A stretch of DNA of 64,000 bases, taken from positions 124,001 to 188,000 of the forward strand of contig JAGRKE010000014.1 in assembly GCA_020442385.1 (NCBI GenBank). Reading direction: 5' to 3'. Positions 37,087 through 47,300 of this stretch are shown here, piece after piece. The position numbers and the translations under genes were made by a program. The DNA is from Alphaproteobacteria bacterium. GTDB lineage: Bacteria; Pseudomonadota; Alphaproteobacteria; Micavibrionales; Micavibrionaceae. Numbering within the stretch: position 1 is the stretch's first letter; each line of letters starts with the position of its first letter. Below the pieces are notes generated by a model, which did not search any database, had not been told where the DNA came from, and saw only the letters and a list, made by a program, of their open reading frames with translations.

Positions 37087-39985
37087 GACCTTTTAGGATT
37101 CCTTGGAACGCTTCTTCAGGCGTTGAAGGTGTTTGCTGCTGCTGTTGTGGCTGCTCTTGAGCGGGCTGCTGCTGAGTATTGTCATTGGCGGGCGCTTGTT
37201 GCTGCTGCTGAGGCTGCCCCAAGAAACCGCCTAGAGCGCCGCCCAGCGGCGAACCGTCCAGCTTCTTCGAAAGCTCTTCATTCAGCACCTTTTCCAGTTT
37301 CCGGCTCAGCTTACGCTGAAGGTAATCCTGAATCGCGCCTTGTGCGAAGGTCTGGCCGGGATTGTCCAGCGACCCGCTAATATTGATTGTAAAATCAGGG
37401 ACATCGTCGCGGTCCTTCACGCTCATTGTATGCGCGGTTTGAATGGTCCAAGCAGGCAAGTTGATCGTTCCTTTTGTGGCAATTGCGCCGCGCGCGCCAT
37501 CCAGATCCATCTTGCTCAACGTCACCACGCCGTTTTGAATGGTAAAAGCGCCATCAAGCGTATCAAAGGCCGTGCTGCCGCCCGTGGCCGTACCCTTCCA
37601 CAAATGCAAAAGCGAGTCACCGGGCTTAGATTCTTCCGACAGCGCGCGGGCGAAGCGGTTGATATCAATCCCTTCAATCACGATGGCCGAGCCTGTCGCC
37701 GTGCCCTGCCCGCTGAGGCTGTTAATCAACGCAGCATGCGAAGCGCCGCTCGCTTGAATGCTGGTTTCGCTGCTGATACTGCCCTTACCCTTGATAATGC
37801 GGTTGTTAAACAACGACTTCACCAGCGGCTCCATCTGGATCGATGTCATGGACGTCTTCAGCTCCACACCCAAGCCCCCGCCACTGATCGGGCGCGCCGT
37901 GCCGCTGAGCGCTACGCTGCCCTGATACAGGCCTGAACTGAGATCCTTAATATTCAAAACACCGTCCTGAAGCGTGAATTGCAGCTTAGGCTGGCTTAAA
38001 TCCCATGTTTCGTACTTTATCGAATTCGCGGCAATCGCCAGATCAACATTGGCCAAATTCATCCACGCCGTATCAATCGGCGCTTTTGACCAACGATCAG
38101 AGGTTTTTGCACCTCCTGTTGATGCACCCGCAGATGACCCGCCTTTGGATTGCAATACAAGATCACCCAACTTTAAATCCCCGGTGACAGAGGGTTTTGA
38201 TCCGCCGCCGTCATAACTCAATGCGCCTGTAATGCCCGTTTGTCCCAAGGTCGCCTTCATGTCGGAGAGCTTGTATTTTGTACCCTCCTGATCCAGCTTG
38301 GTGTAAAAATCCAGCTTCTGAGCGAGCATATCGTTTTGCGTCTTCGCGCCGGAGAGCTCCTGCAACCCTTTTGCAAGGTTCGGATGCGTCACCTGAAGCG
38401 CCGTATTACTCAGCTTTGCGTCTTTCGTGAGATCACCTTTCAGGATCACAGACCCGCCAAAAACATTCGCATTGACCAGCAGGCTTTGACCCGCCAGCGC
38501 GCCGGATACGTTATACGGCTTACCGTCGAGCGTGATATTCGCATCATTCACCTCAATCTTGCCGGGCTTGAGATAGCCCTTCGCCACCAGCGCCAGTGAC
38601 TTAAACGCCAAAGAAGCGGGTTTTCCGCTCACCGCCTGCAAAGTAAAGGGCAGATCGGGCGTTTCCGCCGTCATATTAAAGGCCATGGACGGGCTGGAAT
38701 AAATCTCGCCACCGGTTTTTTGTGAAATTGATTTCTCGGCAAATGTTAAATCCACCGCCGCATCAAACTTCCCTTTGCCGGGAATTTGGTTGGCCGCAAT
38801 TTTTACCTGAATGCTTTTATCCTTTTTCGCCAGCGCCACGCTCACGCCGTTATACACCTGATTGTTATAGATCATGCCGGGCATGGTGAAGGTGATATCC
38901 GCGCCAAAAGGCATCGGAAAAGACAGGGTTTCAGGCAAAATCTTGGTCAGCGCGGTAATATCGCCACTGCCTTGCGCGCCCTTTTTCGGGGGCATAATTG
39001 TGTCCAAATTAACCGTATCCGCCGCCCTAAACGTTCCGCCGATATAAAGTGGGGAGAGCTGGGTTGAGAAATCGGCCGCAAAATTATATTGCCCAACTTT
39101 CAGTGCGGCATTCTTAAATGTCAGCTTTTCCGGCGTGGCCGTCAAAAGTCCGGCAAGGCTGGCGCTCTCACCACTCAGCGGTGTATCCTTCGCGCCGAAA
39201 TTCTTGGCTGTTTGCGCCAGTGATGCAATCTGGATTTTGGTTTCGCCCTGCAAGCCCGGTGCCTCACCAAATTCAACCGCGCCCGCATAATTCATCTTAA
39301 TGCCGTTATAATCGCCCTGCGCGCTCAAGCTGACAGACTGCGCGCCCTGCTCCATCTCACCAACCTTTGCCTCAAAGGTCAGCGGCTGCCCGCCAAAACC
39401 CATCGCGCCGGAAACCTCAAACGGCCCTTGCAGTGTATCGGCCTTCACATCCAGATCAATATTGCTCAGCTCCGTCGTTTTACCGCCCTTGGTGTAAAAG
39501 AACTGGCCATCTTCAATACTTAGACGATCAAGCGAGATCGCCTGTGCATTACCGGAAGGCCTCTCTTCCGCCTTTTTTGCGCCCATCATCGCCTCTAACT
39601 CAGGCGTCATCCAGTTGGGTTTATCATCGCGCATCACCTCCAGCGCGATTTGCGGCTTCACCAGCTCAACGGCGCTGATTTTCACATCACCGGAAAAAAG
39701 CGGGAGCAACGCCACGCTCGCCTGCAAACGCTCCAGCTGTGCCAAATTCTCCTTGCTTGAACCTTGCGGTGCCTTCACAACCACATTCTCAATTGTCGCA
39801 TGCGGCGTTGGGATAAACGCAAAATTCAGCTTCCCGTTCAGCTCCACATCATAGCCTGTGATGGCTTTAATCTGGCTTTGCGCCCTCGCCTTATAAACGC
39901 TCCAGTCAATGAAGCTCGGCGCGACAATCAAAACGGCCAGCAAGGTCAAAATTACAACAGGAACAGCGATGATTATACGTTTCAC
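37076..39985 (-). CDS. AsmA-family protein with Gln-rich tail
   Basis: 969 residues. N-terminal membrane anchor (about 3-24), the AsmA opening SFIDWSVYKARAQSQIKAITGYDVELNGKL (key parts), then a long run of beta-rich repeats and the AsmA C-terminal region with IQASGASHAALINSLSGQGT and GTINLPAWTIQT. AsmA proteins are inner-membrane anchored and bridge the periplasm, probably moving phospholipids. The last 60 residues are unusual: a Gln/Pro-rich tract (QQQQQAPAN, QPQQQQQ) before a short helix EEAFQGILKGLMQ. Start codon GTG with GAGGAGAGCTCTC ahead. Confidence 0.9.
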   Translation of the reverse strand: MKRIIIAVPVVILTLLAVLIVAPSFIDWSVYKARAQSQIKAITGYDVELNGKLNFAFIPTPHATIENVVVKAPQGSSKENLAQLERLQASVALLPLFSGDVKISAVELVKPQIALEVMRDDKPNWMTPELEAMMGAKKAEERPSGNAQAISLDRLSIEDGQFFYTKGGKTTELSNIDLDVKADTLQGPFEVSGAMGFGGQPLTFEAKVGEMEQGAQSVSLSAQGDYNGIKMNYAGAVEFGEAPGLQGETKIQIASLAQTAKNFGAKDTPLSGESASLAGLLTATPEKLTFKNAALKVGQYNFAADFSTQLSPLYIGGTFRAADTVNLDTIMPPKKGAQGSGDITALTKILPETLSFPMPFGADITFTMPGMIYNNQVYNGVSVALAKKDKSIQVKIAANQIPGKGKFDAAVDLTFAEKSISQKTGGEIYSSPSMAFNMTAETPDLPFTLQAVSGKPASLAFKSLALVAKGYLKPGKIEVNDANITLDGKPYNVSGALAGQSLLVNANVFGGSVILKGDLTKDAKLSNTALQVTHPNLAKGLQELSGAKTQNDMLAQKLDFYTKLDQEGTKYKLSDMKATLGQTGITGALSYDGGGSKPSVTGDLKLGDLVLQSKGGSSAGASTGGAKTSDRWSKAPIDTAWMNLANVDLAIAANSIKYETWDLSQPKLQFTLQDGVLNIKDLSSGLYQGSVALSGTARPISGGGLGVELKTSMTSIQMEPLVKSLFNNRIIKGKGSISSETSIQASGASHAALINSLSGQGTATGSAIVIEGIDINRFARALSEESKPGDSLLHLWKGTATGGSTAFDTLDGAFTIQNGVVTLSKMDLDGARGAIATKGTINLPAWTIQTAHTMSVKDRDDVPDFTINISGSLDNPGQTFAQGAIQDYLQRKLSRKLEKVLNEELSKKLDGSPLGGALGGFLGQPQQQQQAPANDNTQQQPAQEQPQQQQQTPSTPEEAFQGILKGLMQ
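37134..37216. repeat. CTG/CAG-rich low-complexity tract in the AsmA gene
   Basis: Repeated GCTGCTGCTG and GTTGTT-type triplets coding (on the minus strand) for the Gln-rich tail. Triplet tracts of this kind can change length between strains. Confidence 0.7.
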
Positions 39986-40085
39986 GAGAGAGCTCTCCTC
40001 AAAAAGCGGTCAGAAGGAATTGCTCATTTATATAGGGAAATCGAGGTGAAAAACAAGGGCGCAAATCCCTCAAACATAAAGAGAT

Positions 40086-40460
40086 TTAGTTCTTAGCAGC
40101 CAGCTTTTCATTCGCCTTGCCGACACGTTTGATCAGCATTCCAACAATCGCCTTGATCGTCGGGTCGGTCTTATTCAGCTTTTGTTTAAAGGCTTCGCGC
40201 GTCAGGATAATCAGGCTCGTATCTTTAACCGCCTTGACCGACGCGCTGCGCGGCTCATCAAACACCAGCGCCATTTCACCGAAAATCTCGCCCGCGCCCA
40301 GACGCGCATGTTCGACCTTCTTGCCGTCTTTTTCGGTATAAACCGAAACCGTGCCTGATTGAATAAGATAGGCGCAATTGCCCGGATCGCCCTGGCGCAT
40401 AACCAGCGTCCCCTCAGGAATAAAACGTCTTTCTAATATGATCGTGTCGTGCGAAGCCAT
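40086..40460 (-). CDS. Cyclic nucleotide-binding domain protein
   Basis: 124 residues from the ATG at 40460; a TTG three codons upstream is also open. A single CAP-type beta-roll: RFIPEGTLVMRQGDPGNCAYLIQSGTVSVYTEKDG and the phosphate cassette GEIFGEMALVFDEPRSASVKA. No helix-turn-helix or enzymatic domain follows. The cassette Glu and Arg are present, so nucleotide binding is possible. It starts about 20 bases after the phaB stop and so probably belongs to the pha operon. Confidence 0.88.
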   Translation of the reverse strand: MASHDTIILERRFIPEGTLVMRQGDPGNCAYLIQSGTVSVYTEKDGKKVEHARLGAGEIFGEMALVFDEPRSASVKAVKDTSLIILTREAFKQKLNKTDPTIKAIVGMLIKRVGKANEKLAAKN

Positions 40461-40481
40461 AATGAACAAAGAGTATATACT

Positions 40482-41201
40482 TTAGTTCATATATTGACCA
40501 CCATTTGCTGAAATTGTTGCACCGTTAATAAAGCCGGCCTTGTCCGAGGCCAGAAACGATACAATCGCGGCGATCTCTCCGGGCTTACCCATGCGCCCAG
40601 CAGGAATTTGCTTCACAATGCTTTCCAGCACCGCGCTATCCATAGATTCCGTCATATCGGTTTTGATATAGCCCGGACATACCGCATTCACGGTAATACC
40701 CTTGCGCGCACTTTCCAGCGCCAGCGCCTTGGTAAAGCCCAGCATGCCCGCCTTCGCCGCGGCGTAATTACACTGGCCCATCTGGCCCTTTTGCCCGTTA
40801 ATCGAGCTGATATTAATCACGCGGCCATAGCCTTCATCGCGCATATTCTTCATCACCGCGCGGGACATATTGTAGCAAGAGGTCAGGTTCGTCTCGATCA
40901 CGCTGTGCCAATCCTCCGGCTCCATCTTGTGCAGCATGCCGTCGCGCGTAATCCCTGCGTTATTCACTAAAATAGTGACAGCGCCGAGCTTCTTGATAAT
41001 CTTCTCCGCCACTTTTTGACAATCGGCGAAATCCGCAACATCGGCCTTAAAGGCCTCCTGCCCGGTTTCTTCTTTAAATGCTTTGGCGGCCTTGTCATTG
41101 CCGTGATAAATTGCGGCCACTGTATGACCGTCCGCGGCCAGAGCTTTGGATATCTCAAGACCGATCCCGCGTGTCCCGCCGGTTACAATTGCTACGCTCA
41201 T
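40482..41201 (-). CDS. phaB: Acetoacetyl-CoA reductase
   Basis: 239 residues, short-chain dehydrogenase: TGGTRGIGLEISKAL at the N-terminus, VNNAGITRDGMLHKM, SSINGQKGQMGQCNYAAAKAGMLGF (Ser, Tyr and Lys of the catalytic set), and GFINGATISANGGQYMN at the end. The SINGQKGQ.GQ.NY pattern separates PhaB from FabG. Makes (R)-3-hydroxybutyryl-CoA with NADPH. ATG follows AAGGAGAACAAAGA; it lies 26 bases after phaA. Confidence 0.96.
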   Translation of the reverse strand: MSVAIVTGGTRGIGLEISKALAADGHTVAAIYHGNDKAAKAFKEETGQEAFKADVADFADCQKVAEKIIKKLGAVTILVNNAGITRDGMLHKMEPEDWHSVIETNLTSCYNMSRAVMKNMRDEGYGRVINISSINGQKGQMGQCNYAAAKAGMLGFTKALALESARKGITVNAVCPGYIKTDMTESMDSAVLESIVKQIPAGRMGKPGEIAAIVSFLASDKAGFINGATISANGGQYMN

Positions 41202-41227
41202 TCTTTGTTCTCCTTGCCTTTATAAAG

Positions 41228-42439
41228 TTAAGCGATTTTCTTCCACTCAGCAGACTCATCTCTTTCAACGCACATGGCGATGCCCATCCCGCCACCAATA
41301 CACAGCGTGGCCAAACCCTTCTTCGCATCGCGGCGGCTCATCTCATGCAGCAGCGTCACCAGCACGCGCGTGCCGGATGCCCCAATTGGATGGCCCAGCG
41401 CAATCGCGCCGCCATTCACATTCGTTTTCTCCGCATCCAGACCCAGCTCTTTCATCACGCAGCAGGCCTGCGCCGCGAAAGCCTCGTTCGATTCTACGAG
41501 ATCCAAATCCGATACGCTCCACCCGGCCTTCTCCAAAGCCTTCTTAGAGGCCGGAATCGGCCCTGTGCCCATCACCTCCGGCTCAACCCCGGCGGTGGCC
41601 CAGCTGGTGATTTTCGCCAGCGGTTTCAGGCCGCGCTTCTTCGCCTCACTTGCGCGCATTAGAACGGTCGCCGCCGCGCCGTCATTAATGCCCGATGCAT
41701 TTCCGGCTGTAACCGTGCCGTCCTTTTTAAAGGCTGGGCGCAAACCACCCAAGCTCTCCGCCGTCACGCCTGCGCGCGGAAATTCATCCTGATCAAAGAC
41801 AATCTCGCTCTTGCGGGTCTTTACCGTCACAGGCACGATCTCGGCCTTAAACTTTCCATCAGCAATCGCTTTTTCCGCCTTGTTCTGAGAGCTTGCGGAA
41901 AACGCGTCCTGATCATCGCGGGTGAGCTGATATTTCTCGGCGATATTTTCCGCCGTGATGCCCATATGGTAGTCATTGAAAATATCCCACAGCCCGTCAT
42001 GGATCATTGTGTCCGTCATTTGTGCATTACCGAATTTCACACCATCGCGCATGTGAATTGAATGCGGAGAGAGGCTCATATTCTCCTGCCCGCCCGCAAC
42101 CACGATATCCGCATCGCCGCACAAAATCGCCTGCATGCCCAGCGCCACGGTGCGCAGGCCCGATCCGCACACCTGATTGATTGTATAGGCCGTGCGCTCT
42201 TTCGGAATACCCGCCCCAATCGCCGCCTGACGCGCGGGGTTTTGCCCGTTGGCCGCCGTCAGCACCTGTCCCATAATCACCTCATCCACCTCGTCGGCTT
42301 TCACGCCCGCATCGGCCAGCGTTTGCGCAATCACAATCGTACCCAGCTCCGCAGCCGGAACAGCGCTCAGCGTGCCGCCTAAATTGCCAATGGCGGTGCG
42401 TTTTGCGGAAACAATTACAATCGGGTCTTCGGTGCTCAT
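41228..42439 (-). CDS. phaA: Acetyl-CoA acetyltransferase (beta-ketothiolase)
   Basis: 403 residues from the ATG preceded by AAAGGACGATTTCT; a 14-codon upstream extension is rejected. The catalytic cysteines and His are visible: [36 protein letters not shown] and CIGGGMGIA. Condenses two acetyl-CoA to acetoacetyl-CoA, the first step of PHB synthesis. Sits between phaC and phaB. Thiolases of fatty-acid breakdown look similar, but the context favours PHB. Confidence 0.96.
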   Translation of the reverse strand: MSTEDPIVIVSAKRTAIGNLGGTLSAVPAAELGTIVIAQTLADAGVKADEVDEVIMGQVLTAANGQNPARQAAIGAGIPKERTAYTINQVCGSGLRTVALGMQAILCGDADIVVAGGQENMSLSPHSIHMRDGVKFGNAQMTDTMIHDGLWDIFNDYHMGITAENIAEKYQLTRDDQDAFSASSQNKAEKAIADGKFKAEIVPVTVKTRKSEIVFDQDEFPRAGVTAESLGGLRPAFKKDGTVTAGNASGINDGAAATVLMRASEAKKRGLKPLAKITSWATAGVEPEVMGTGPIPASKKALEKAGWSVSDLDLVESNEAFAAQACCVMKELGLDAEKTNVNGGAIALGHPIGASGTRVLVTLLHEMSRRDAKKGLATLCIGGGMGIAMCVERDESAEWKKIA

Positions 42440-42510
42440 AGAAATCGTCCTTTCACGTTCAAATTTTGTGGCTGCTTGCACAATATCAAGCGCCTATAGC
42501 TTTTCAAGCT

Positions 42511-43635
42511 CTATTCGGCTTGCTCTTTTATCCACGCGGCCATGGGCTGCCAAACCCGCTCAACAGAGTGGTTTCCGGCGATCATACCAATGTGCCCGCA
42601 ATCCGGGTTGATGATGGTTGCTTTTGCCATCGCCTCGCCCAGCGCCGCGGCGCTCTCATACTCCACCAGCCTGTCCTTGCGCGATGCAATCACCAGCGCA
42701 GGCAGGCTCAGCTCCTCCGGGTGAACGATCAATCTGTCAATGTGCCATTCCCCCCGATACGGGTGGTTGTTAAAAAACCAATCGCGAATGCAGCTATAGG
42801 CGATTGCGGGCGGCAAACACACCCCGTCATTGAGCCAATCCTCCACCGCGACAAACAGCCGCGCTTGATCGCTGCCTTCCTCCACCTTGGTAAAGGCGGC
42901 AAATTTCTTGGCCGTGGCTTTGGGGTCGAGCGAAGCAAAAAGCGTTTGTATCCACTCAACCGTCAAATGCCCCTTTTCCTCGATCATCGGCAGCGCGCTC
43001 GGCGCCCAGAATTTAATGCGGTTGAGCAGCGCTTGTGATCCCGCATGAAAATCCCACGGCGCGGCCAGCGCAATCAGGGAAGCCAAATGCTCTTCGGCTT
43101 TTTTCGCTGCGCCTGTCAAAATTGTCCCGCCCATGCAATAGCCCATCGCATGCACTTTGCGCCCATGTTTTTTGTGCAAAAATTCCAGCGCGGGGACGAG
43201 GCGGTTAAGAATTGAATCGTCCAAACTCACCTGCCCTTCATCCTCATTCACCGCGCCCCAATCAAGCAGATACGCATTGATGCCTTGCTGCGTCATCCAG
43301 CGCAACATGGAGCGCCCCTCCATCAGATCGAGGATATGCGATTTATTGATCATAGAGGGGATGAGCAGCATCACGGGCTGCCCGTCTTTATATGTGCATC
43401 CGCGCGCAGCATTCACACTGACCGTGCCCGCACGCCAAACCTCATCCAGCGGCAATCTGTTGCTATCAAACTCGCATTGATAATAAAGCTGTATCCCGCG
43501 CAGCATATCTTTAAGTTCTTGCGGCAGGTCTTTAGGAATATCCGACATATCCGAAAAATCAGACGGCATAACGCCCGGCCATGCTGCGGCCGCCATCCCG
43601 ATATAAACAGGCAGAGGGTTAAGCCCTCGTCGCAT
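42511..43635 (-). CDS. phaC: Poly(3-hydroxyalkanoate) synthase, short form
   Basis: 374 residues from the ATG at 43635, which has GGGAG 7 bases ahead; a GTG nine codons upstream is weaker. The alpha/beta-hydrolase core has the lipase-like box GYCMGG (Cys167), Asp321 in ASRKDRLVEY and His348 in PDCGHIG, the PhaC triad. IPSMINKSHILDL and YLLDWG are also typical. Class I enzymes have near 590 residues, so this one lacks the long N-terminal domain and is nearer class III in size. No PhaE or small PhaR-type partner subunit lies beside it. It heads the phaC-phaA-phaB unit. Confidence 0.92.
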   Translation of the reverse strand: MRRGLNPLPVYIGMAAAAWPGVMPSDFSDMSDIPKDLPQELKDMLRGIQLYYQCEFDSNRLPLDEVWRAGTVSVNAARGCTYKDGQPVMLLIPSMINKSHILDLMEGRSMLRWMTQQGINAYLLDWGAVNEDEGQVSLDDSILNRLVPALEFLHKKHGRKVHAMGYCMGGTILTGAAKKAEEHLASLIALAAPWDFHAGSQALLNRIKFWAPSALPMIEEKGHLTVEWIQTLFASLDPKATAKKFAAFTKVEEGSDQARLFVAVEDWLNDGVCLPPAIAYSCIRDWFFNNHPYRGEWHIDRLIVHPEELSLPALVIASRKDRLVEYESAAALGEAMAKATIINPDCGHIGMIAGNHSVERVWQPMAAWIKEQAE

Positions 43636-43718
43636 GATAAATCTCCCTGCTTTTTGCTGCACTATATAGGGCGCGCTCCACTATCTCCAGAAGAAAGCTT
43701 TTCAAGCGCTTAAAATTA

Positions 43719-43750
43719 TGCAATAAATAGCAATCATCGCAACGCAGCAA
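43719..43750. promoter_or_regulatory. Candidate PhaR operator (GCA/TGC-rich)
   Basis: Five GCA triplets start at 43720, 43730, 43739, 43744 and 43747, the first three about one helical turn apart, in the intergenic region between phaC and phaR. PhaR of Paracoccus is known to bind TGC-rich DNA ahead of its own gene. The role here is inferred from that and from position. Confidence 0.5.
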
Positions 43751-43771
43751 TTTGTATGAACAGGTGCAACA

Positions 43772-44293
43772 ATGACAAAAGCAAAAAACAAACAGGGCGA
43801 GCCCACAATTATCAAAAAATATGCGAACCGCCGTCTTTACGATACAGGCCGTAGCAGTTATGTCACCCTCGAGGATTTGTGCGAAATGGTCAAAGAGGGC
43901 CATGACTTTGTCGTGAAAGATGCTAAGAGCGGTGAAGATATTACCCGCTCCGTTCTAACACAGATTATTTTGGACCAAGAAAGCAAGGGCGAGGACAATC
44001 TGCTGCCGATAAGCTTCCTGCGCAACCTGATCAGCTTCTACGGCGACAGCGTGCAGCAAGTCGTGCCGAATTATCTTGAGACAACCCTGAACATGTTCGT
44101 TGAAAATCAGGAGCGCGTGCGCGCCCAGATCAACAAGTCTTTTGAAGGCATGAACATGCAGGGCAGCATCCCCGGCATGCCCTCTTCTTTGGAAGAGCTG
44201 AACCGCCAGAATATGGAGATGTTTGAGCGCACCATGAAGATGTTCACATCCTTCGGCGTTCCCGGCGCGCAAAACGGCTCAAAAGACGATTAA
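43772..44293 (+). CDS. phaR: Polyhydroxyalkanoate synthesis repressor PhaR
   Basis: 173 residues. The N-terminal DNA-binding domain IIKKYANRRLYDTGRSSYVTLEDLCEMVKEG is almost diagnostic, followed by the PHB-accumulation domain SGEDITRSVLTQIILDQESKG and a Met-rich amphipathic C-terminus that binds PHB granules. It represses phasin and pha genes until free PHB titrates it away. Divergent from phaC across a 136-base region that holds a GCA-rich putative operator. Confidence 0.97.
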   Translation: MTKAKNKQGEPTIIKKYANRRLYDTGRSSYVTLEDLCEMVKEGHDFVVKDAKSGEDITRSVLTQIILDQESKGEDNLLPISFLRNLISFYGDSVQQVVPNYLETTLNMFVENQERVRAQINKSFEGMNMQGSIPGMPSSLEELNRQNMEMFERTMKMFTSFGVPGAQNGSKDD

Positions 44294-44311
44294 TTCTCGC
44301 TAAGTTGGTTT

Positions 44312-47300
44312 TTAGTTAACCGCGCGCATCAAACGATCGCGCAGTGCCATCGCGCCGTCCATATACTCTGTCGGCGCCTCGTGTGCGACCACGGTGAATG
44401 TGCCACCCTTATTAAAGAACAGCAGCGACGCGGAAGAATTCACACCGCCGCCCACGCACGCAACCTCATAGCTGTCGACGCGGGTTTCGCCATATTGCGC
44501 GGTATCATCGGGCACGACAGCAAAATCGCCCGTACAGCGGCTCTGGGTTTTTTCCAGATACTCACGGACATAGCCTTCGAAATCGGCCTCACTGCGCAGC
44601 GGCTTTTGCTCCGCCGAGCCGTAAATATTCTCCGCCTGCCATTGATGCACAATCACTTCCGGGCCGGAGGCTTTTTCAACCAGCTTGACCGTACCGACCG
44701 GGATACTCGCACGCGACAGCAAGCTATCAACCGTAAAGGCCGGATGGAACGCGCCGTTTACAGTTACGGGCTTCACACTTTCTTGTTGCAAGCTGGAGGG
44801 CGCACCCACAATTGCGGGCTCGGCCATTTCATTCACAGACGGCGCGGCGGCCATATCTTGCGCCTTTAATCCTTCTTGCGGCGCGGCCATTATTACCTCT
44901 TCAACCACAGGCTCAATGACGGGCTGTGAAATCTCTTCACGTGCAATTACGGCTTGCTCCTGCGGTTCTTCAATCGCCTTAAACGGCTCATAAGGATCTT
45001 CGCTGCGCCTTGCAATCACCGGCTGCCCACCCTGCTCGATGGATTGCTGCAGCAACATTTCCTGCTTTTGCGCTTCACTCAAGCCGACTGTCTGTTCGAC
45101 AGGCAGAACAGGATCTTGTGCCAACGGCTCCGCGACCCTAACAGGTTTCTGAGCGGGCGCGGGCGCGACCTTTATTTGCGGCTGCGGCGCTGGAGTAGCT
45201 GGCGCCTGTTCCTGCGCGGCCAAAATATCCTCCGGCGACGGACCCAGCACTTGCGTTTCGGCCGATTCATTCGCTTCATCCATTTGCTCTTGCAGCTCGC
45301 GCTTAATACGGGCCTGCAATTCATCCTCATGCGGTGCCTCGGGGGGTTCCGCAATCTCTTCTTCGGCAGGCTCTGCAAGCTCTTCTACGTGCTCCTCAAT
45401 CTTTGCAGGCGCGTCCAACAACGCTTCTACAGGAGGCTCTTCCTCTCCGGCCGCGGCTTCAATCGCATTCAGCTCCGCGGCTTGCGCAACTTGCAAAGCG
45501 CCGCCAGGGGTCAACCCGCCCGTCTTCTCCGCAACGGGTATAACATGCGGTTTCACATCGGGCACGGGCACGTAAGAGAACCCGACCGAAGCCACTTTTT
45601 CTTCAAGAAGCGCCGGCTCATCTATAACGTCCTGCGCCTGCGCCGAGGCCAAAATCATCCGCGCCTGCGACGTGCCAATCGGCGCATCGGCGCGCACCAA
45701 ACGGTGATCCGGCCCTTCATCATTCTCAAGCCGCTCCCGCAAGACCGCGTTTTCCGCACGCAAGCCTTCCATCTCGGCGCTCGCATCGGCCATTTGGAAT
45801 TCATTCGTTTCGTATTCCGCCAGCGCCGTGCGGTAGGTCGAGGCCTCATCCAATGCTTGCTCCAACGCCGCGACCAGCTTGTTATTCTCGACCTCTAAAA
45901 TCGCGACCTTTTCTTCCAGCGCCGGATCGCTTTGAATGGTGTCCATCATCGCGAGGCGCTCATTCAGCTTGCCATTCTCGCTTTGCAGCTCTTCAATCGT
46001 GCGCTGCGCCTGTGCCAACGCGCCGTCTTTTTCCGCAAGTTCTTTGTCTTTCGCAGCCAACTCTTCGCTAAGCTGCGTTTGCAGCGACCCGTTTTGTTCT
46101 TCGAGCGCCTCAATCTTTGCCGCCAATTCATTCAGCTCACCCAGATCACTGCCCTGACGGTTGATCTGCGTTTGCAAAATCTGATTATCGGCCAGCGCGT
46201 CTTCCAACTGGCGCGTCAGATCGGCACTGCCTGTGCTGGCGCGGGTTAGTTGCTCGGTCAAAATCGCATTTTGCGCCTCAAGCTGCGCCAGCTCGGCCTT
46301 CGCAACCTGAAGCCCGTCCGCTTTGTATGTAAGTTCATCCACGCGCGCCCTTAGGCTTGCGTTCTCCTGCTCCAACACGGCGATATCAGCGCCGGCTCCC
46401 GCAGCGGTCTCAATATTATTCAGCGCGATGCTCATCTCCGCGCGCAGAGTGTCATTCTCCGCGCTCAACGCATCGATTTTTGCCTGCAAGATCGAACTAT
46501 CCGCCGACGTGCCAAATCCACCACCGCCCTTCAGGAACGCAATTTCTTCGCGCTGCGCTTGGGCGGTCGCCTCGAACGTATCGCGCTCTTTAATTGCTTG
46601 GTCAAACTTTGCTTGAAGATTGGGTGTTTCAACACTGCTGGCATCGTTATAGGCTTGGCGTAGCTGCTCTCTTAAATCCGCAATCTCGGCATTTTTATCG
46701 CGAATGGCTTGCGCCTGCGCCTGCGCGGCTGTGCGCTGCAGGAGGCTGTTCTCGGTTTTAATCTGGCTAAGCTGCGCGCGCATATCATCGACCAGCTGCG
46801 CATCAATCCCTTGATTATCAATCGCCTCTTGTAATTTCTTATTAATCGCTTGCTGCTCTTTCAAGCGACCTTCATAAGAAGACTTCACCTCATTGCGCGC
46901 CAGATCGGCCTGCCCGCGCAGCTGCGCATTCTGCTCTTTCAAGACATCTATCTCGGTTTGCAGGCTTGCAAGCTCACCTTCTGGAAGGATTGTTTTTTGT
47001 GCATACGCCTTGCGTTCGCGCTCCAACGTCTCACGCAGCGCCGCATTCTCAATCTCCAAAGACGCAACAAATTCCTGCGTCTCCTGCGGGGTTACAGATG
47101 ATGCGGTTTTGCTCAACTCATCCTGCAGACGTCTATTCTCTTCGGTCAGCGTTGTCACCAGCGCGCGTGCATCTTGACTACCCGCTTCATCGGCCAGCAC
47201 CTTCAGCTTCTGATTCTGTGCCTTCAGCGCATCAATCTCGGCTCTTAAATCCGCTGTGGCATCCGCACCGCTTTGCACCAACTCCAAAGACTTGCGCATC

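Noticed and set aside
44954..45898. Plus-strand open frame of 314 codons opposite the coiled-coil gene
   Set aside because: Arg/Leu-rich composition is what the Glu/Ala/Gln-rich coiled coil gives in antisense. No promoter or ribosome site.
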